From: Prorocentrum cordatum
Lineage: Eukaryota; Sar; Dinophyceae; Prorocentrales; Prorocentraceae
Length of the DNA stretch: 64,000 nucleotides
Reading direction: 5' to 3'
NCBI GenBank assembly: GCA_963575745.1
Contig: CAUYUJ010009557.1
Location: forward strand, 530,505 to 594,504
Shown here: piece by piece, positions 51,340-62,409 of the stretch
Layout of the letters: every line of letters starts with the position of its first letter
Position numbering within the stretch: position 1 is the stretch's first letter
The notes under the pieces: generated by a model
What the model was told of the DNA's origin: nothing
What the model saw: the letters and a program-made list of their open reading frames with translations, nothing else
The model's database searches: none
Translations under genes and position numbers: made by a program

Positions 51340-51883
51340 GGTCGGTCAGCGTGTCCCAAGTGCCGCGCCAGTGCACATGGTCGATCTGCTTGGCGCAGGC
51401 AGGTCAGAGCCGAGAAGGGATCTGCACATGAGCTTGTGCCATCGGCCCACAGCGTCCAGCAGGCGGCGCACCTGTTTGCCAGCAGGGCGGCACTTGCCGA
51501 GACGCACGTTTTCGGCTCCTCTAATGCCGTATCCTGTCTCCTCCTCCCACTTGAACAGACCCGTCGCTGCGCGCGCTGAATCGCCCGGCAGCGCTGGGTC
51601 GCCCGGCACGCTCAATGGAGGTCAACTGAGTGGCCAGCGCAGCGGAATTGGAGACGATGCGCGCCGCGACGCGGCGCAGGGCGAGCAGGGCGTCGGCCGC
51701 TGCTCCCATTAGGGAGACAAAGTCGCGAAGCTGACCTCCGGCCGGCTCGTCAACCTCGGCTTTGGCAAAGTCAACGCGTCTGATCGGTATCCGAGCGATG
51801 TACTCGTCCTGGTAGAGCGTCGCGGCGCCAACGGCACTGCGGTGCGAGTGCGCCCCGCAGTGGATGGAGTCATCGCACGACAT
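51340..51883 (-). pseudogene. Copia RT connection and RNase H domain
   Basis: Read on the minus strand, DEYIARIPIRRVDFAKAEVD, then LRDFVSLMGAAADALLALRR, matches the RT-to-RNase H connection (FRSLLGAL-W-L-TR). GLFKWEEETGYGIRGAENVR and RRLLDAVGRWHKLMCRSLLG match the RNase H entry (D-AFK-EEETG-A-RG) and the RSTFSAEL strand. The first Asp of RNase H appears lost (GLFKW where DAAFK is usual), and the catalytic Glu region reads LLGSDL. The two pieces share one open frame, shifted relative to the upstream RT frame, so a frameshift lies near 51880. Confidence 0.65.
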
Positions 51884-53099
51884 CGCAGTCGGCCTTCATC
51901 TGGCCGAAGACGCTCTCGACGTGGCCGATCAGGCGGTCGACGGGTTCCTGGCGACCAGCGATCCCCAGATCGTCAACGCGCTTGAACAACGTAATCACGA
52001 GCCCCGAGACGCCGGCAGCACAGCCGCCGGACGCCGCGCGCTTGACTTCGAGCTCTGGGCCCCGCCTGCACCTGGCGGGCGCGGCGTTGCACCCAGGCAA
52101 GCACGTAGCACGGGTGTGCTTCGTGGAGAAGGCTCGCGTCGCAACCTTGCGGCCGGCGCCCGGCTCGATGCAGCGCGGGTACTCCGTCCGCTCGTCGAGG
52201 CGCTCGTAGCCGGGCAGCTTCCCGAGGATGGCTGCGCTGCCGGATGGCAGGGTGAAGTTCGCCGATCGAAGTGTTTTGCCTTGCCCCTGAATCTCGGCGT
52301 GGGCCATGCCGCGCAGGAGTGCCTTCTCGACGTCGACGGCAACGTGCATCCTGTCGGGGCAACGCGCCGCCCCTGACGGCCGTCGGCGCTGAGGCGCCCG
52401 CTTCGCTGTCCCAGGCAACGCCCCCAAGGCTCTGGCGCCCCTGTCGCGAAAGCCCCTCAACGCCATGCGGCGCCGGATTGTCCTCGCGGTCTTTCCGTCT
52501 GACCCCGTCGCGTGCTCCCGCTTGAAAGCGCGTCCGGCTCCCATTGCGTCTCGGGCGCCCTCGACCGGCCGCGCCTCGAAACACTTGCGCTTGGCCCAGA
52601 TCGCGAGCTTTTCGAGGATTGCTGCTGCGACCTCCTTCGCCAACATCGACTCCCCCTCGTTGGGCAGAAGGTCGACGTCGCGCGTGACAACCGCGGTCTC
52701 GACGGCGGCACGCATGTCAAGCGCGGCTGTCTGAAGGGCGCCGGCCACAGCGTCGCTGGACGCAGCCTCGTTGGAGCTCAAGAATGCTTCGGGCACACCT
52801 GGATTCAGATGCAACTCCACATGCTCACCATTGTCGTCCTCGCCCCCAATCGCGGCGTTGTCCTTGCCCACCAGCGCCTCGCGCGGATGCTCTGACGCCG
52901 GCGCCGCGCGTCGAGGCGCCGGGAGCACTCGCGCGGCCCACGGCCTAGTCGGCCGCGGCGTGCTCGACGGCAGCGGGGGTCCCACGTCGGCGGTCGGCGC
53001 TATCCAGCCCCTCCAGCTCCTGGGCAGATCTTCTGCCCACTCGACGTCGCGCCCAACTGCCACCGTCACCTGTGGCTGGAGGTTTTGCCGCCTGTCTCC
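51870..53099 (-). CDS. Copia reverse transcriptase with intact catalytic aspartates
   Basis: An uninterrupted minus frame of about 410 codons. In order, counting from 53231: HLNPGVPEAFLSSNEAAS (141-158, linker motif); NEGESMLAKEVAAAILEKLA (191-210); AIWAKRKCFEARPVEGARDA (RT entry); RRRMALRGFRDRGARALGAL with PGTAKRAPQR (253-282); MHVAVDVEKALLRGM (295-309, motif A, Asp300 in the place of DVSKAF). FTLPSGSAAILGKLPGYERL (326-345) and RAFSTKH follow, then LFKRVDDLGIAGRQEP (415-430, motif C, RVDD). All three catalytic Asp positions are kept. Many neighbouring consensus residues are changed (PGTAKRAPQ for SGTASRWGQ), so it is aged but less so than the 12-19-kb copy. No start codon belongs to it; it is an internal part of pol. 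Confidence 0.75.
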   Translation of the reverse strand, partial: GDRRQNLQPQVTVAVGRDVEWAEDLPRSWRGWIAPTADVGPPLPSSTPRPTRPWAARVLPAPRRAAPASEHPREALVGKDNAAIGGEDDNGEHVELHLNPGVPEAFLSSNEAASSDAVAGALQTAALDMRAAVETAVVTRDVDLLPNEGESMLAKEVAAAILEKLAIWAKRKCFEARPVEGARDAMGAGRAFKREHATGSDGKTARTIRRRMALRGFRDRGARALGALPGTAKRAPQRRRPSGAARCPDRMHVAVDVEKALLRGMAHAEIQGQGKTLRSANFTLPSGSAAILGKLPGYERLDERTEYPRCIEPGAGRKVATRAFSTKHTRATCLPGCNAAPARCRRGPELEVKRAASGGCAAGVSGLVITLFKRVDDLGIAGRQEPVDRLIGHVESVFGQMKADCDVVR

Positions 53100-53420
53100 T
53101 CTGGCATAGCCAACAGGACTGATGGCGATCCCCCATCGGCGGTTCTGGCGGTGTCCTCGGGAACGCCAATGACGACGCAGTCGCCGCGTTCGGCCCAGGT
53201 CGCGCCCTGTCCGGCGCCCGTCGCAATTCACGGCTCAGCACCCACGGTGAGCTGGATGATGCGAGCTTCCTCCCAATGCTCGCCGATGAGCTGGCGGACG
53301 TCGGACGCGACGCCATTGCGGTGGACCTCTCGGGCGCCGGCGGGGATCTGAGGGAGTCGCCAGATGGCCGGGCTGCGGGTGCATCCCGGCCAGGTGCCCG
53401 CAGACTTCTGCCCGCTCCAG
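53100..53420 (+). repeat. 321-bp tandem duplication, copy 1
   Basis: Identical to 53421-53736 over 316 bp; only the last five bases, before the second copy begins, differ. On the minus strand it codes for an integrase-tail/linker segment (REVHRNGVASDVRQLIGEHW, EEARIIQLTVGAEP). Confidence 0.95.
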
Positions 53421-53741
53421 TCTGGCATAGCCAACAGGACTGATGGCGATCCCCCATCGGCGGTTCTGGCGGTGTCCTCGGGAACGCCAATGACGACGCA
53501 GTCGCCGCGTTCGGCCCAGGTCGCGCCCTGTCCGGCGCCCGTCGCAATTCACGGCTCAGCACCCACGGTGAGCTGGATGATGCGAGCTTCCTCCCAATGC
53601 TCGCCGATGAGCTGGCGGACGTCGGACGCGACGCCATTGCGGTGGACCTCTCGGGCGCCGGCGGGGATCTGAGGGAGTCGCCAGATGGCCGGGCTGCGGG
53701 TGCATCCCGGCCAGGTGCCCGCAGACTTCTGCCCGCGTAGT
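53421..53741 (+). repeat. 321-bp tandem duplication, copy 2
   Basis: Perfect copy through 53736. The unit length is a multiple of three, so an open frame passes through both copies unchanged. Confidence 0.95.
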
Positions 53742-55250
53742 CGCACAGTCGCACAGCGCGACCGTGGTGTAGTTGGAGGCATTTGCGGGACAGACGGCGC
53801 AAGGCTCCGAGGACGCTTGGGCGTCTTGGGGGCGCCCAAGAGGGGGCGTCCAAGGGGGGGGGGCGCAAATCGTGGCCGGCGGCGCGCGCGCGGCCCAGGG
53901 GGGGGGGGGAGGGGGCGAGGACGTGATGATGTGAGGAGAGGCGCCGTGAGACCTGGGGGGATATCATGGCCCCCGCCATGAGATCCACCCCCCCTAGTCA
54001 TCGCCCCCCTCTTGGCCGCCCCCGAGCGCCGTCGCGCCTGCAGGGTGCGCTGCACGCCCCGGGCGCCCCCCCATCTGCCCGAGGTCCCGACCCAAAAGGG
54101 AAGGGGGCACGCGCCCCAGGTGCTCTCCCATGCGGTCCCGGATGGTCTGCCGCGCTGGCGGCAGCCGCTTGCGACGGCGCCTCGACGCGGGGATGAATGT
54201 GACAATGTCCCGCGGGATGTCGGCCCCCCGCAGCGCTCGCGCCGCCCCCATCCGTCGCGGCGCGCCGCCGCTGGAGACGTCGCTTGCCCAGCCCGCACGC
54301 GCGTTCCACGCGGGCCACTGCGAAGGCGAAGCGATCGCAAGGAGGTGGCGACGTCAAAGCGAGTCCAGCCTGAAAGCGCTGGGCCCAGGCGGAGCTCGAA
54401 GAGAAGGAGGTCGAGGGAATGGGCATGGGGGGGCGCGGGGGGGGGCGGGGGGAGGAGAGGGGGCCCGCGCCCGCCATCTCCGCGGGCCCAGCTTCAGCGC
54501 CGCGCTGGCCAGACTCTGGCCGCGCTGCCCCCTCCACGACTTCGAGCGCCGGCCCGCGGGCCGCAGCGGCCTCGCGGGCGGTGGCGGCGCCGAGATGGAG
54601 CTCGGCTGAACAGAAACTGCGGCACCGACGGCGGCATGCCCAGCGCGGGGGTGCCAGCCACGCCGCTGCCTGACCGGGCTGTCTGGGCAGAGCTTCCGCT
54701 TCGGGGGCGGGGGTGAGATCCACCTGGCTGTCGACGCGAAACTAGGTGTCATCGAGTTTACGTGGCGTCGCCTTCCGGGGGCACACTGGGCCGATGAAAC
54801 AGGCCGTGATCTCCTCGCGTCTTCAGCGGCGGCGAGGCAGCGCAGGGGCATCGACTTTTTCCACTTGACGGGCGCCTCTTCGGCGTGAACCGCCTTGCGC
54901 AAATCCGAAAGATGTTGCTCGAAGTCCACGCGGATTCGCCGGCTGCGACTCTGCGCTGCAGCGGCTGCTTCACGCAGGGGATATCATGCGCGACGCGGGT
55001 CGACAGATCGGCGTGCGCGTCTTCCGTCATGGGCACTGGGCCAATTCAGCGCGCTGGCGCCATACCCATACAACAGCCTTGTCCATAATTTTGTCGATCG
55101 CATCGTCTTCTTCTCGGAGCTTAATTGACATCGCGCGTCGACGGTAAACCCCGCTTCGAACGACCAGGAGGCAGGGCGCGCGATGTATCTCGATCTGACA
55201 GCTTCATCGAATGAGCTCCACACACCCTAAGCAGAGCACACCATTGAAAA
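53742..55250. other. No identified gene; possibly 5' pol/gag remains of the second copia element
   Basis: Very GC-rich at 53800-54650. Minus frames such as MDFEQHLSDLRKAVHAEEAP, then VKWKKSMPLRCLAAAEDA (54820-54930), and VAHDIPCVKQPLQRRVAAGE (54930-54990) have a protein-like texture and lie upstream of the RT in the right orientation. I could not match them to integrase, protease or gag motifs. Confidence 0.3.
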
Positions 55251-57525
55251 CAAACAAAAACTCAATTGAGAGGGGCGCGGGCGCGGATCGAGCGCGGACT
55301 CGCTCTCGCAGCGCACGCGTGCCCTAATGCGAATGGCCCCGCATGGCGCCTGATGCGCGCCCCATGAAACTCGGCGAGCCACGCGTTGACGAAGAGCGCT
55401 GCGTCACGCGCCAAGATGCCCGCTTTGCAAGCGCGCGAGGGACGTTCGCGCGAGCGCCTCCTGCAAGCGCGCCCGCGAGCCAGCCCGCAAGCGCGCCTCA
55501 GAGCGTGCCCTACGAGGCGCCCTTCCATGCGACAGTTGTTGGATTAGGCGCTTCGCTCGAGACACTCCTGCAAACTCGACCCTGCGATTGCTAATCTCCT
55601 GGCGGGCCACGGGGGGGGCAATCCACGCCCCGAGGCGACATTTTGGGTGCACTCGGGCGCTGGAGTCTCATGAGCCAAACCCAGCTTTCTGGCCGAGCAA
55701 AATTCGGATGATGACGAAGGCGTCTCCAACCGCAGCCCTCTGCGACAACGGGGGCCACCTGCGTGGATATGCCCGCGCATTCCCACGCTGCCCCCCTAAA
55801 TTCCAAACTTCTGGGCCGACTAGAACCCATTTAGAAAATCAAGTACGCACCCTCAAAGAGAGACGATATCCGAACCCGCACGGCAAATCTCATTAATCTC
55901 CGATGCGGCATCGTGAAGGCCGCTCTAGCGCTTGAATTCAAGTCCCACCTGCAGCGCGTGGTGCACCTCAGTCCTTCTCCTCGTTCCCATTGCAAGACCG
56001 CCGCGGCCGGGGGCGCCACGGGAACACACTGGAACAATTGCGCCGACACCAGTGGCATTCCATCCGAAACCGCACGAGCTGGCAAAGGATGGAAGACTTG
56101 GCTGGAAGCCTGCGCGTCCATCTCACTATCCAGATTGAGTGCGGCCATCGCGGCACGGGCGGCGGCGGCGGCCGAACGTGGATATCCAGGACCGCGCGGG
56201 GCCGCGCGCCCATTTGATTTGCAAAAGGCTGATCGTGGTGAAAGTGATAGCGAACGGATGGTGATGACGATGATGATCGATGATGCTGAAGAAGTGAGTG
56301 ATGATGACGATGGTGAGGTGGTGATAGCTCGAATGGATACGATGGCCATGATGATTTCGATGGTGACGGTGATGAGGCATATCCAATGATGACTGTGCGG
56401 ATGAGGATGAAGATGGTCACAGACACGGCTGTGATGACAGTAGCGATGATGACGATGATGACGGTGGTGGTGCGGATGCAAGCAGAGGTGAGCATGAGAA
56501 AAGGAGGGCGCTCAGACCTGCAGACCTCCAGGTCTGTAGGCGCGCGCAAACCTGGAGGTCTCCAGGCCCGAGCGCCCCAAACAAGATACGAATAAGGACA
56601 CCCTTTTCTGTATGCATCGAAGTCATGCCCTTCAGGAGGTCCGCACGGATCTCTCGCATCGGAGCTGGACAACTCTGGCGGCGCGGCGCCTCCGGCGCCG
56701 CCGGTGGCGCGCTTCGCGCGCCCGGCAGGGGGCGTTCGACGCCGATCCAGGAAATCCCTTGTGAACCTCCGACAGGTGGTATTTCCCCACGTCGGAAACT
56801 TGGACCAGGACCTCTGGTCGTGAACTCGTTCTAACACTATTCGCGATAACCCCCCGTTACCATCCCCCCCCCGCCCCCCCCAACACACACGCCATGGCCG
56901 CCTCCACCCTCCCCATCCCTACCCCCCCATCCTGACTCCACCGTGATCCCTTATCCGTTCTCCCCCTTGGCCCTCCCCATCACAGCCCTCTTTCCCCCCT
57001 CCTCCACTATTCGCCGATCTCTTGCCGTCCCCAGGGGTCGCTGCCCCCACGCCGTCCTCTTTCGTGGGGCCCTGGATTTTCACCTGCCGCATGGACGGGT
57101 CCTGCGCAGAGGCGGCCGCGGGGAGGGACGGGAATGTCAGATGGAGAAGGGCACGGGAGGGAGAGGAGGAGGAGGAGGAGGAGGAGGAATAACGCCACAC
57201 ATAGCTTCCTAAGGTTAGTTTAACGGTTCAAACGTGCAAAAAGGAGGAGGAGGAAAGCTACAAGGGGAACGAGATGGAAGTGGGAGAGGAGAGCAGGTGG
57301 TGGGGGGAAGAAGGGATAGGTGGCAAAGATCAAAGTGGAAAACATGTTCAAAAGGAAACAAGAGGAAGACGAACACGAGGATAATTAGGTGGACGAAGGC
57401 GAGGGGAAGGTCAATGGGAGAGATCAGGGGGGCGCCCGCCTCTCCGCGCGGGGCCAGAGCGGCGGAGGAGGAGAACGCCGACGAGACGCTGTGCAGCCTG
57501 CCTACAGCAACAGCGCGGCTGGCCC
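55251..57525. other. No recognisable gene; includes GAT-rich and hairpin segments
   Basis: GATGATGA and GATGGTGA runs occupy 56240-56480. CAGACCTCCAGGTCTG and CCTGGAG-GT-CTCCAGG form small hairpins at 56515-56570. GGA runs occur at 57150-57190. No protein motif was found. Confidence 0.45.
56676..56727 (+). repeat. Double-hairpin element, copy 2
   Basis: CGGCGCC-TCC-GGCGCCG followed by GCGCG-CTT-CGCGC, matching 4622-4675 in reverse complement at nearly every position. Confidence 0.7.
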
Positions 57526-57529
57526 ATTA

Positions 57530-57567
57530 GACACACACACACACACGCACACACACACACACACGCA

Positions 57568-57599
<32 letters not shown>

Positions 57600-57615
57600 C
57601 ACACACGCACACCAA
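57530..57615. repeat. (CA)n/(GCAC)n microsatellite
   Basis: ACACAC with a GCACGCAC centre. Confidence 0.9.
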
Positions 57616-58034
57616 TCACCGTTCCCACGAACGCGACCCCGCTTGAATGCGAGGCCGGGCGGCGAGAACGGAGCGACCACGACCAGGACCGTCGGTCTTG
57701 GTATGGGCTCGCTTCGCGCGTGCGGGCAAGCAAAGCTGCGCGAGGGCGACGGTGCGTCTATCCTGACTCGTTGTTTGACGTTGTTTACGACGCGATCATG
57801 TCTGGGCATGTTGTCCTGTGCTTGCCCCGTTGGCTGGTTGCCCCGTGGCTGTCCCGTGGGTCGTCTCGTGGTTGTTCCTTGGGTTGGCCGGTGGTTGTCA
57901 TGTGCATCGTTGTCCCGCGGGAGGTCCAGAGACTGTCCCGTGGGTGGCCCCGTGGGCTGTCCGGTGGTTGTCTCGCCAGGGTGGCGCAAATCACATCCGC
58001 CGACCCTGTCGGCGTGTGTGAGGGCCTTGGCTGT

Positions 58035-58975
58035 TCGAGTCGTCGTCTCCGTCGGTCGTCTCCGTCGTCCACTTCCCACTCTCCTCCTCGAGCTTGTCAG
58101 CGAGGGAAAAATCTAGCAATGTCGTAATCGAGTCGAAAGGAAGCCCCTTCCCTTTGATCCCTTCCTCGCGCCGGGGGGGGTCCCGGGGGAGTCATGGGAG
58201 GGTTCTGGGGGGTTCGCCACCCAGATACGTTTTCCCCGCCTGGGGGCCCTGGGGCCTCAGAAAGTACAAAGACAGGCCAAGAGTGTCCCAAGAGGCCGCC
58301 GAAACGGTCCTAGAGGGTCCCTAATCGCTAATCGATCGGTCCAACACGCCTTAACGCCCTCCAGACTGCCCAGGAGGCTCCCAGCACGCCCCAAGGCGCT
58401 TCCAAGAGCACTCTCGCGAGGGCACCAAAAGGCCAAATTCATAGATTTTTCGCTGGTTGTTTTAAGATTTGAGCGTTCTCGCCTTTTCCACTTCCCGCCG
58501 CTCCAAAACGGCGCCAGAGACCCCCAAGATCTCTCCAAGACGGCCCAAGAGGCCTCCAAGAAGGCCCCCAAAAAGCCCAGGAGGATCCCAAGACAGCCCA
58601 AAACGCCTCCAAGACGGCCCCAGATGCCCTCAAGACGGCTCCCAGAGCGTGCCCAGACGGGGGACGCGAACGGACATTTCGAGCTCTCGGACCCAAGAGG
58701 TCCCCCGGAAGCCACAAGAGGCCCACAAGAGGTCTCCAGGAAGCCCGAAGAGGCCCCCAAGAGGCCAAGAGGCTCCCAAGAGGATCCCAAGAGGCCCTAA
58801 AATTTCTCCCGAGAGACTTCCGAGAGACCCCAAGAACCATCCCTGAGGACTCTGGCCCACGTCAACGTCGTCGTCGTTGCCGCCGCCGCCACCGTTGTCG
58901 TCGTCGTGGTCGTCGTCGTCTCCTTTCAGGGTCGGCGGCACCGGCCGTAAGGCCTTCGCAATTACAGCTCCGATT
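58035..58975 (+). repeat. Dispersed repeat R1, copy B (long form)
   Basis: Matches 7005-7512 at both ends (CGTCGTCTCCGTCGGTCGTC at the left, GGCGGCACCGGCCGTAAGGC at the right). It carries an extra section, about 58445-58820, with CCCAAGAGG units and the core GCCCAGACGGGGGAC plus CGAACGGACATTTCGAGCTC shared with 35720-36200. A short TGTCCCGTGG-type array (57840-57990) adjoins the left edge. Confidence 0.8.
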
Positions 58976-58989
58976 GCAAGAGGAGTGCA

Positions 58990-59430
58990 AGTCGACAAGC
59001 TATGCCAAACCGAATTAAACTGGAATCGAAATGCACATCAAACATTCAATTCAGCATGCGCAACAAAGTTCAATTCGACATGCAAGTGGAATGGAGGAAC
59101 AACTTGCAATCGGGAAGCATGTCGAAATGTGAATCCACCTTGTGACTTCATCTGCAATCGAAATGGGCCTCGGAAGGTACATCGACATGTACTTCCACAC
59201 ACGCATCGAAATGCAATCGATATGCACATCACACTGCACATACATTCGAATATCAACATGTAGCTCGAAAGCCACATCAATACTCAAATACAGGTGCAAA
59301 TCGACACGCAACCCTAAGCGAGAATCGAAACGGATCATCGGCACGGAAACATCGACATGCAAATCCCATAACGATCAAATGGCAATCGCAATGAAAACCT
59401 GAAAATCTATTGAAATTGAAATCGGCACCA
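58990..59430. repeat. Degenerate ATCGAAATGCACATC-type array
   Basis: AATCGAAATGCACATC, CATCGACATG and TCGATATGCACATC words recur every 15-25 bp. The minus frame is a His/Val/Asp repeat. Confidence 0.6.
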
Positions 59431-60799
59431 AAACCGAAATGAGCATCGTAGAACTGCTACGGGGAGAAATTACTCATCCGGACAAATCAAGTCCACGCAT
59501 AATGGCGAACCATTGAGGAAGTACGAGCAACAGCAAGCTGTGTAGGGGGCGGCATAGGCGATGTATCTTGAAATCAATGCTGGAGAATTCGATTGATCGA
59601 TTTATCATGGTATCGGTACTTACGGAATGTGACCAGTAGATGGACAGTGAGGTCGATACATGGACCATGATGTCAATGATACGTAGACAGTTGGGTCCAT
59701 CGATCGGTAACTTAATCGGGGAGTATGTGGTGAGATCGGCAGATAGCGACGTCGAGCGACAGCTAATAAGGTTGCCTTCCCGATTGGACGCCACTCGCAA
59801 ACCAACAGCTGTGCCCATCCCCCCAAATCTGCTTATGACCCGAAGCGTTGTCTATGATATACACTCTAGAAGATGTCCCCCATCTCCTTTCTATGTTCAA
59901 TTACGTTGGCTTGTCTGCCTGGTGTTGCGTGTGCTCGGGATGGCGAACCACCGCTCGGGTTTCCCAGCCGTGGTCCAGTGATTCTCAACTACGCCAGCCA
60001 TCTTGCCGCTCCTGCTCCTGCTGTCGCCCATGTCCCCCCCCCCCCCGGGGGGGGGCACCACAAGGCCTAACTTGTCAAATGCGCCGTGGGACCCTCAATC
60101 GCACGCGCAGTCTGGCCTGACTGCAAACGGCACCTGGGAGGACACATGCCTCTTTCGAGGGCATCCCGTGCTGCAGACACAAAGACAACGTAAAAAGCGG
60201 CACGCAGGAAACAATTCGCATGAAGGAAGCGTGTCCTGATCGAAAGGGGTCCTGGCCGAATTTGCGTTGTTTTCGGTCTCCCAGGGCCTTTCCCGGGCAG
60301 CGCATCGTCAAAAACGGCTCAAGATGCAGAGCTGGTCCCACAGAATCCACTTGGGTTTTGGACTCGTTCTCTTCAGGAGCCCTGACCTTCGCGGCGACAC
60401 TGGGACGCCCTTGATCTTGCAACGTCGACCTAATTGATCAAGCCCAACTGCGCTCCGCATCGCGTGGTGACGCCGCACGACACTGGGTCGCCAAGGGGGT
60501 CAGGAGCAGACAACCTCTAATTTTGAAGTCGGGTCGAATCAATATGAGCGTCGGATGGAGCTGCCCACGGAGTCGAGATCGCATCGGGCCGCTTTCGCCA
60601 AGATGCGCGACACGGCGGGCCGTTGGACTGTCGGCTCGCCGGGCCGCATCGGTTCGTCGGACCGTCAAACACAAGCAAGGTCGACCCCGCCAGAACCGAT
60701 CACGAATCGGATCGATCGGAGGGGAAGGCGTGGCGAGAGAGAAGGATCAGGAGGAATTGCCTCGGAATTGCCTGCCATCCACATGCGGCGGGTCAGCAC
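59431..60799. other. No recognisable gene; one long C/G hairpin
   Basis: A run of fourteen C followed directly by nine G lies at about 60034-60056 and can form a hairpin. The rest is unique with no protein motif. Confidence 0.45.
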
Positions 60800-61100
60800 T
60801 CACGACAGACCCCAGGGCTCAGGGTACAAAACGCCTGGGGGACGTCGGAGCGCAGCTTCGCGCTTAGCTCTCCCCAGATCGCATTCAGCCCCAGCCTCGG
60901 GGACGCGACGGCCTGGGTGCTGGCCCCTTCGGATCCGCGCCAAGTTCTCTCGTCCCTTCCTTGAGGCCTCGCCGCGCTCCACCAGCAGCCGGCGGGGGTC
61001 GGTCGTAGCCGTGAACCCGCAGCGAGCGCAGAAAAACAAGCTGTGGCGCGGCCATACCTGCACTCGGTGCGGCGCACGCGGAACTCTCCCACCCACCCGA
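60800..61100 (-). pseudogene. C-terminal zinc finger of LINE ORF2
   Basis: A minus frame reads RVQVWPRHSLFFCARCGFTA, then RENLARIRRGQHPGRRV, and stops at 60800. FFCARCG followed by an Arg-rich helix and G-HPG is the usual C-terminal motif of dinoflagellate LINE ORFs. The equivalent in the 30.7-kb element is VFCLVCGRYAQYAF...GKHP. The last expected Cys reads Val here. Confidence 0.6.
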
Positions 61101-61194
61101 ACCTCCGCTCCCGCCGCCCGAATGATGTCGGCAGGATGCGTCTCGATCGCATCGCCGACCGCCGTGCAAGGAGAAGCGCACGCCTCGGCAAGGC

Positions 61195-61318
61195 AGGCGC
61201 CGGAGGAAGGGGAGGAGGAGGAGGTGGAGGAGGATGATAGGAGAAGGATAGGAGGAGGAGGATAGGAGGAGGATAGGAGGAGGAGGAGGAGGAGGAGGAG
61301 GAGGAGGAGGAGGAAGAT

Positions 61319-61349
<31 letters not shown>

Positions 61350-61485
61350 GGGAGGAGGCGGAGGAAGAGCAGGACAAGGAGAAGGAGGAGGAAGAGGAGG
61401 AGGGTAGTAGGAGGAGGTGGAGGAGGAGGAGGAGGAGGAGGAGGAGGAGGAGCAGGAGCAGGAGCAGGAGGAGGAGGATAATCAG
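61195..61485. repeat. (GGA)n microsatellite
   Basis: About 290 bp of GGA/GGAGGAT. It lies between the RNase H relic and the C-terminal zinc finger and keeps the minus frame open as poly-Ser or poly-Leu. Confidence 0.92.
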
Positions 61486-62409
61486 GAGGGAGAGGGGCGC
61501 ATGAGCAGCAACGGCCACGCAAAGGGGGCACAGGAGAGGGCAAAGGGCCGGACCAAAAGGAGTGGGCGGCGAGGGGGCCGCTCCCGCCCCAGGCTCGCGC
61601 CATCGTGCAGCATGCTCCTGCCCCATGCGATGGGCCTGTCTTCCACCACCACCATAAGTTGGAGGGGGGAAAGGACGCGCGCGACCTGGAGGCGGACACT
61701 GCAATGCCTGGCCCGCGCCCGCGGCCGCGCCCCACGCGCCCGCGAGCCACCCATGGCGACGAGGCACCTCGACGCCAGACAGACTGCACCCCGCATGGGG
61801 CCTGCCGCCTGAGGCCAGCAGGCGCCACGCGAGGCCGCACTCACCCCGGGCCAGGCGGCACCGCACCCAAAGGAAGGCCTGTAGCCCCAGCAGGCCTCAA
61901 AGGGCCGCCACCGCCAAAATCCGAGGCGAAGCCAGCAGACTCGTCGGGCCAGCCTCCCTCACGCACGTCGGCGGCGGCCGCGGCCTGCCCGCGGCGGGCC
62001 GCCGCGAGAAGGTAAGCCACCTTCTCTTCGCGAGTTCTCCCAGCAGGCCTCGCCGCTTCGCCGGCGATCTCGTTGCCGGCGTCATCGCCATCGAGGTGCA
62101 CGATGTCGACAAGGATGCGGGGGCCCACCTTTGGGCCAAGCTTGGCATCGAACCTGCTCAAGACGGCCTGCCCTGAGCACAACGGCGCGCCCCGCGGCTT
62201 GGCGAAACTGCAGGCCGTCGCCGCGCCAATGAAGCCGCACCAGAGGCGCCGCCGCGGGGAGGGTCCGCACCAACTGGCCGACGTCCAGCGGCACGATCTG
62301 CACCAGGTGGTGGCGGGCCTCACCGCGCTGCCGGAGAAGCCGATTGGCGGCGACCGCCGCGGGGACCACGCTGCCTGGGCATTCCCCCACTCGACGCGCC
62401 CATCTGCAG
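61486..62409 (-). pseudogene. LINE ORF2 linker region, frames unclear
   Basis: GC-rich. One minus frame reads RRLWCGFIGAATACSFAKPR, then GAPLCSGQAVLSRFDAKLG (about 62120-62240), a possible second Cys-containing finger. This could mean two overlapping LINE fragments rather than one. Evidence is weak. Confidence 0.3.

Larger units (their letters stand above)
51300..53736 (-). mobile_element. Second Ty1/copia-type element, pol fragment
   Basis: Minus-strand pieces of the integrase tail, linker, reverse transcriptase and RNase H lie in copia order. No LTRs were found on either side within the window (looked for repeats between about 50.9-51.3 and 53.7-55.3 kb). This is therefore a truncated element, or one whose ends I cannot see. 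Confidence 0.7.
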
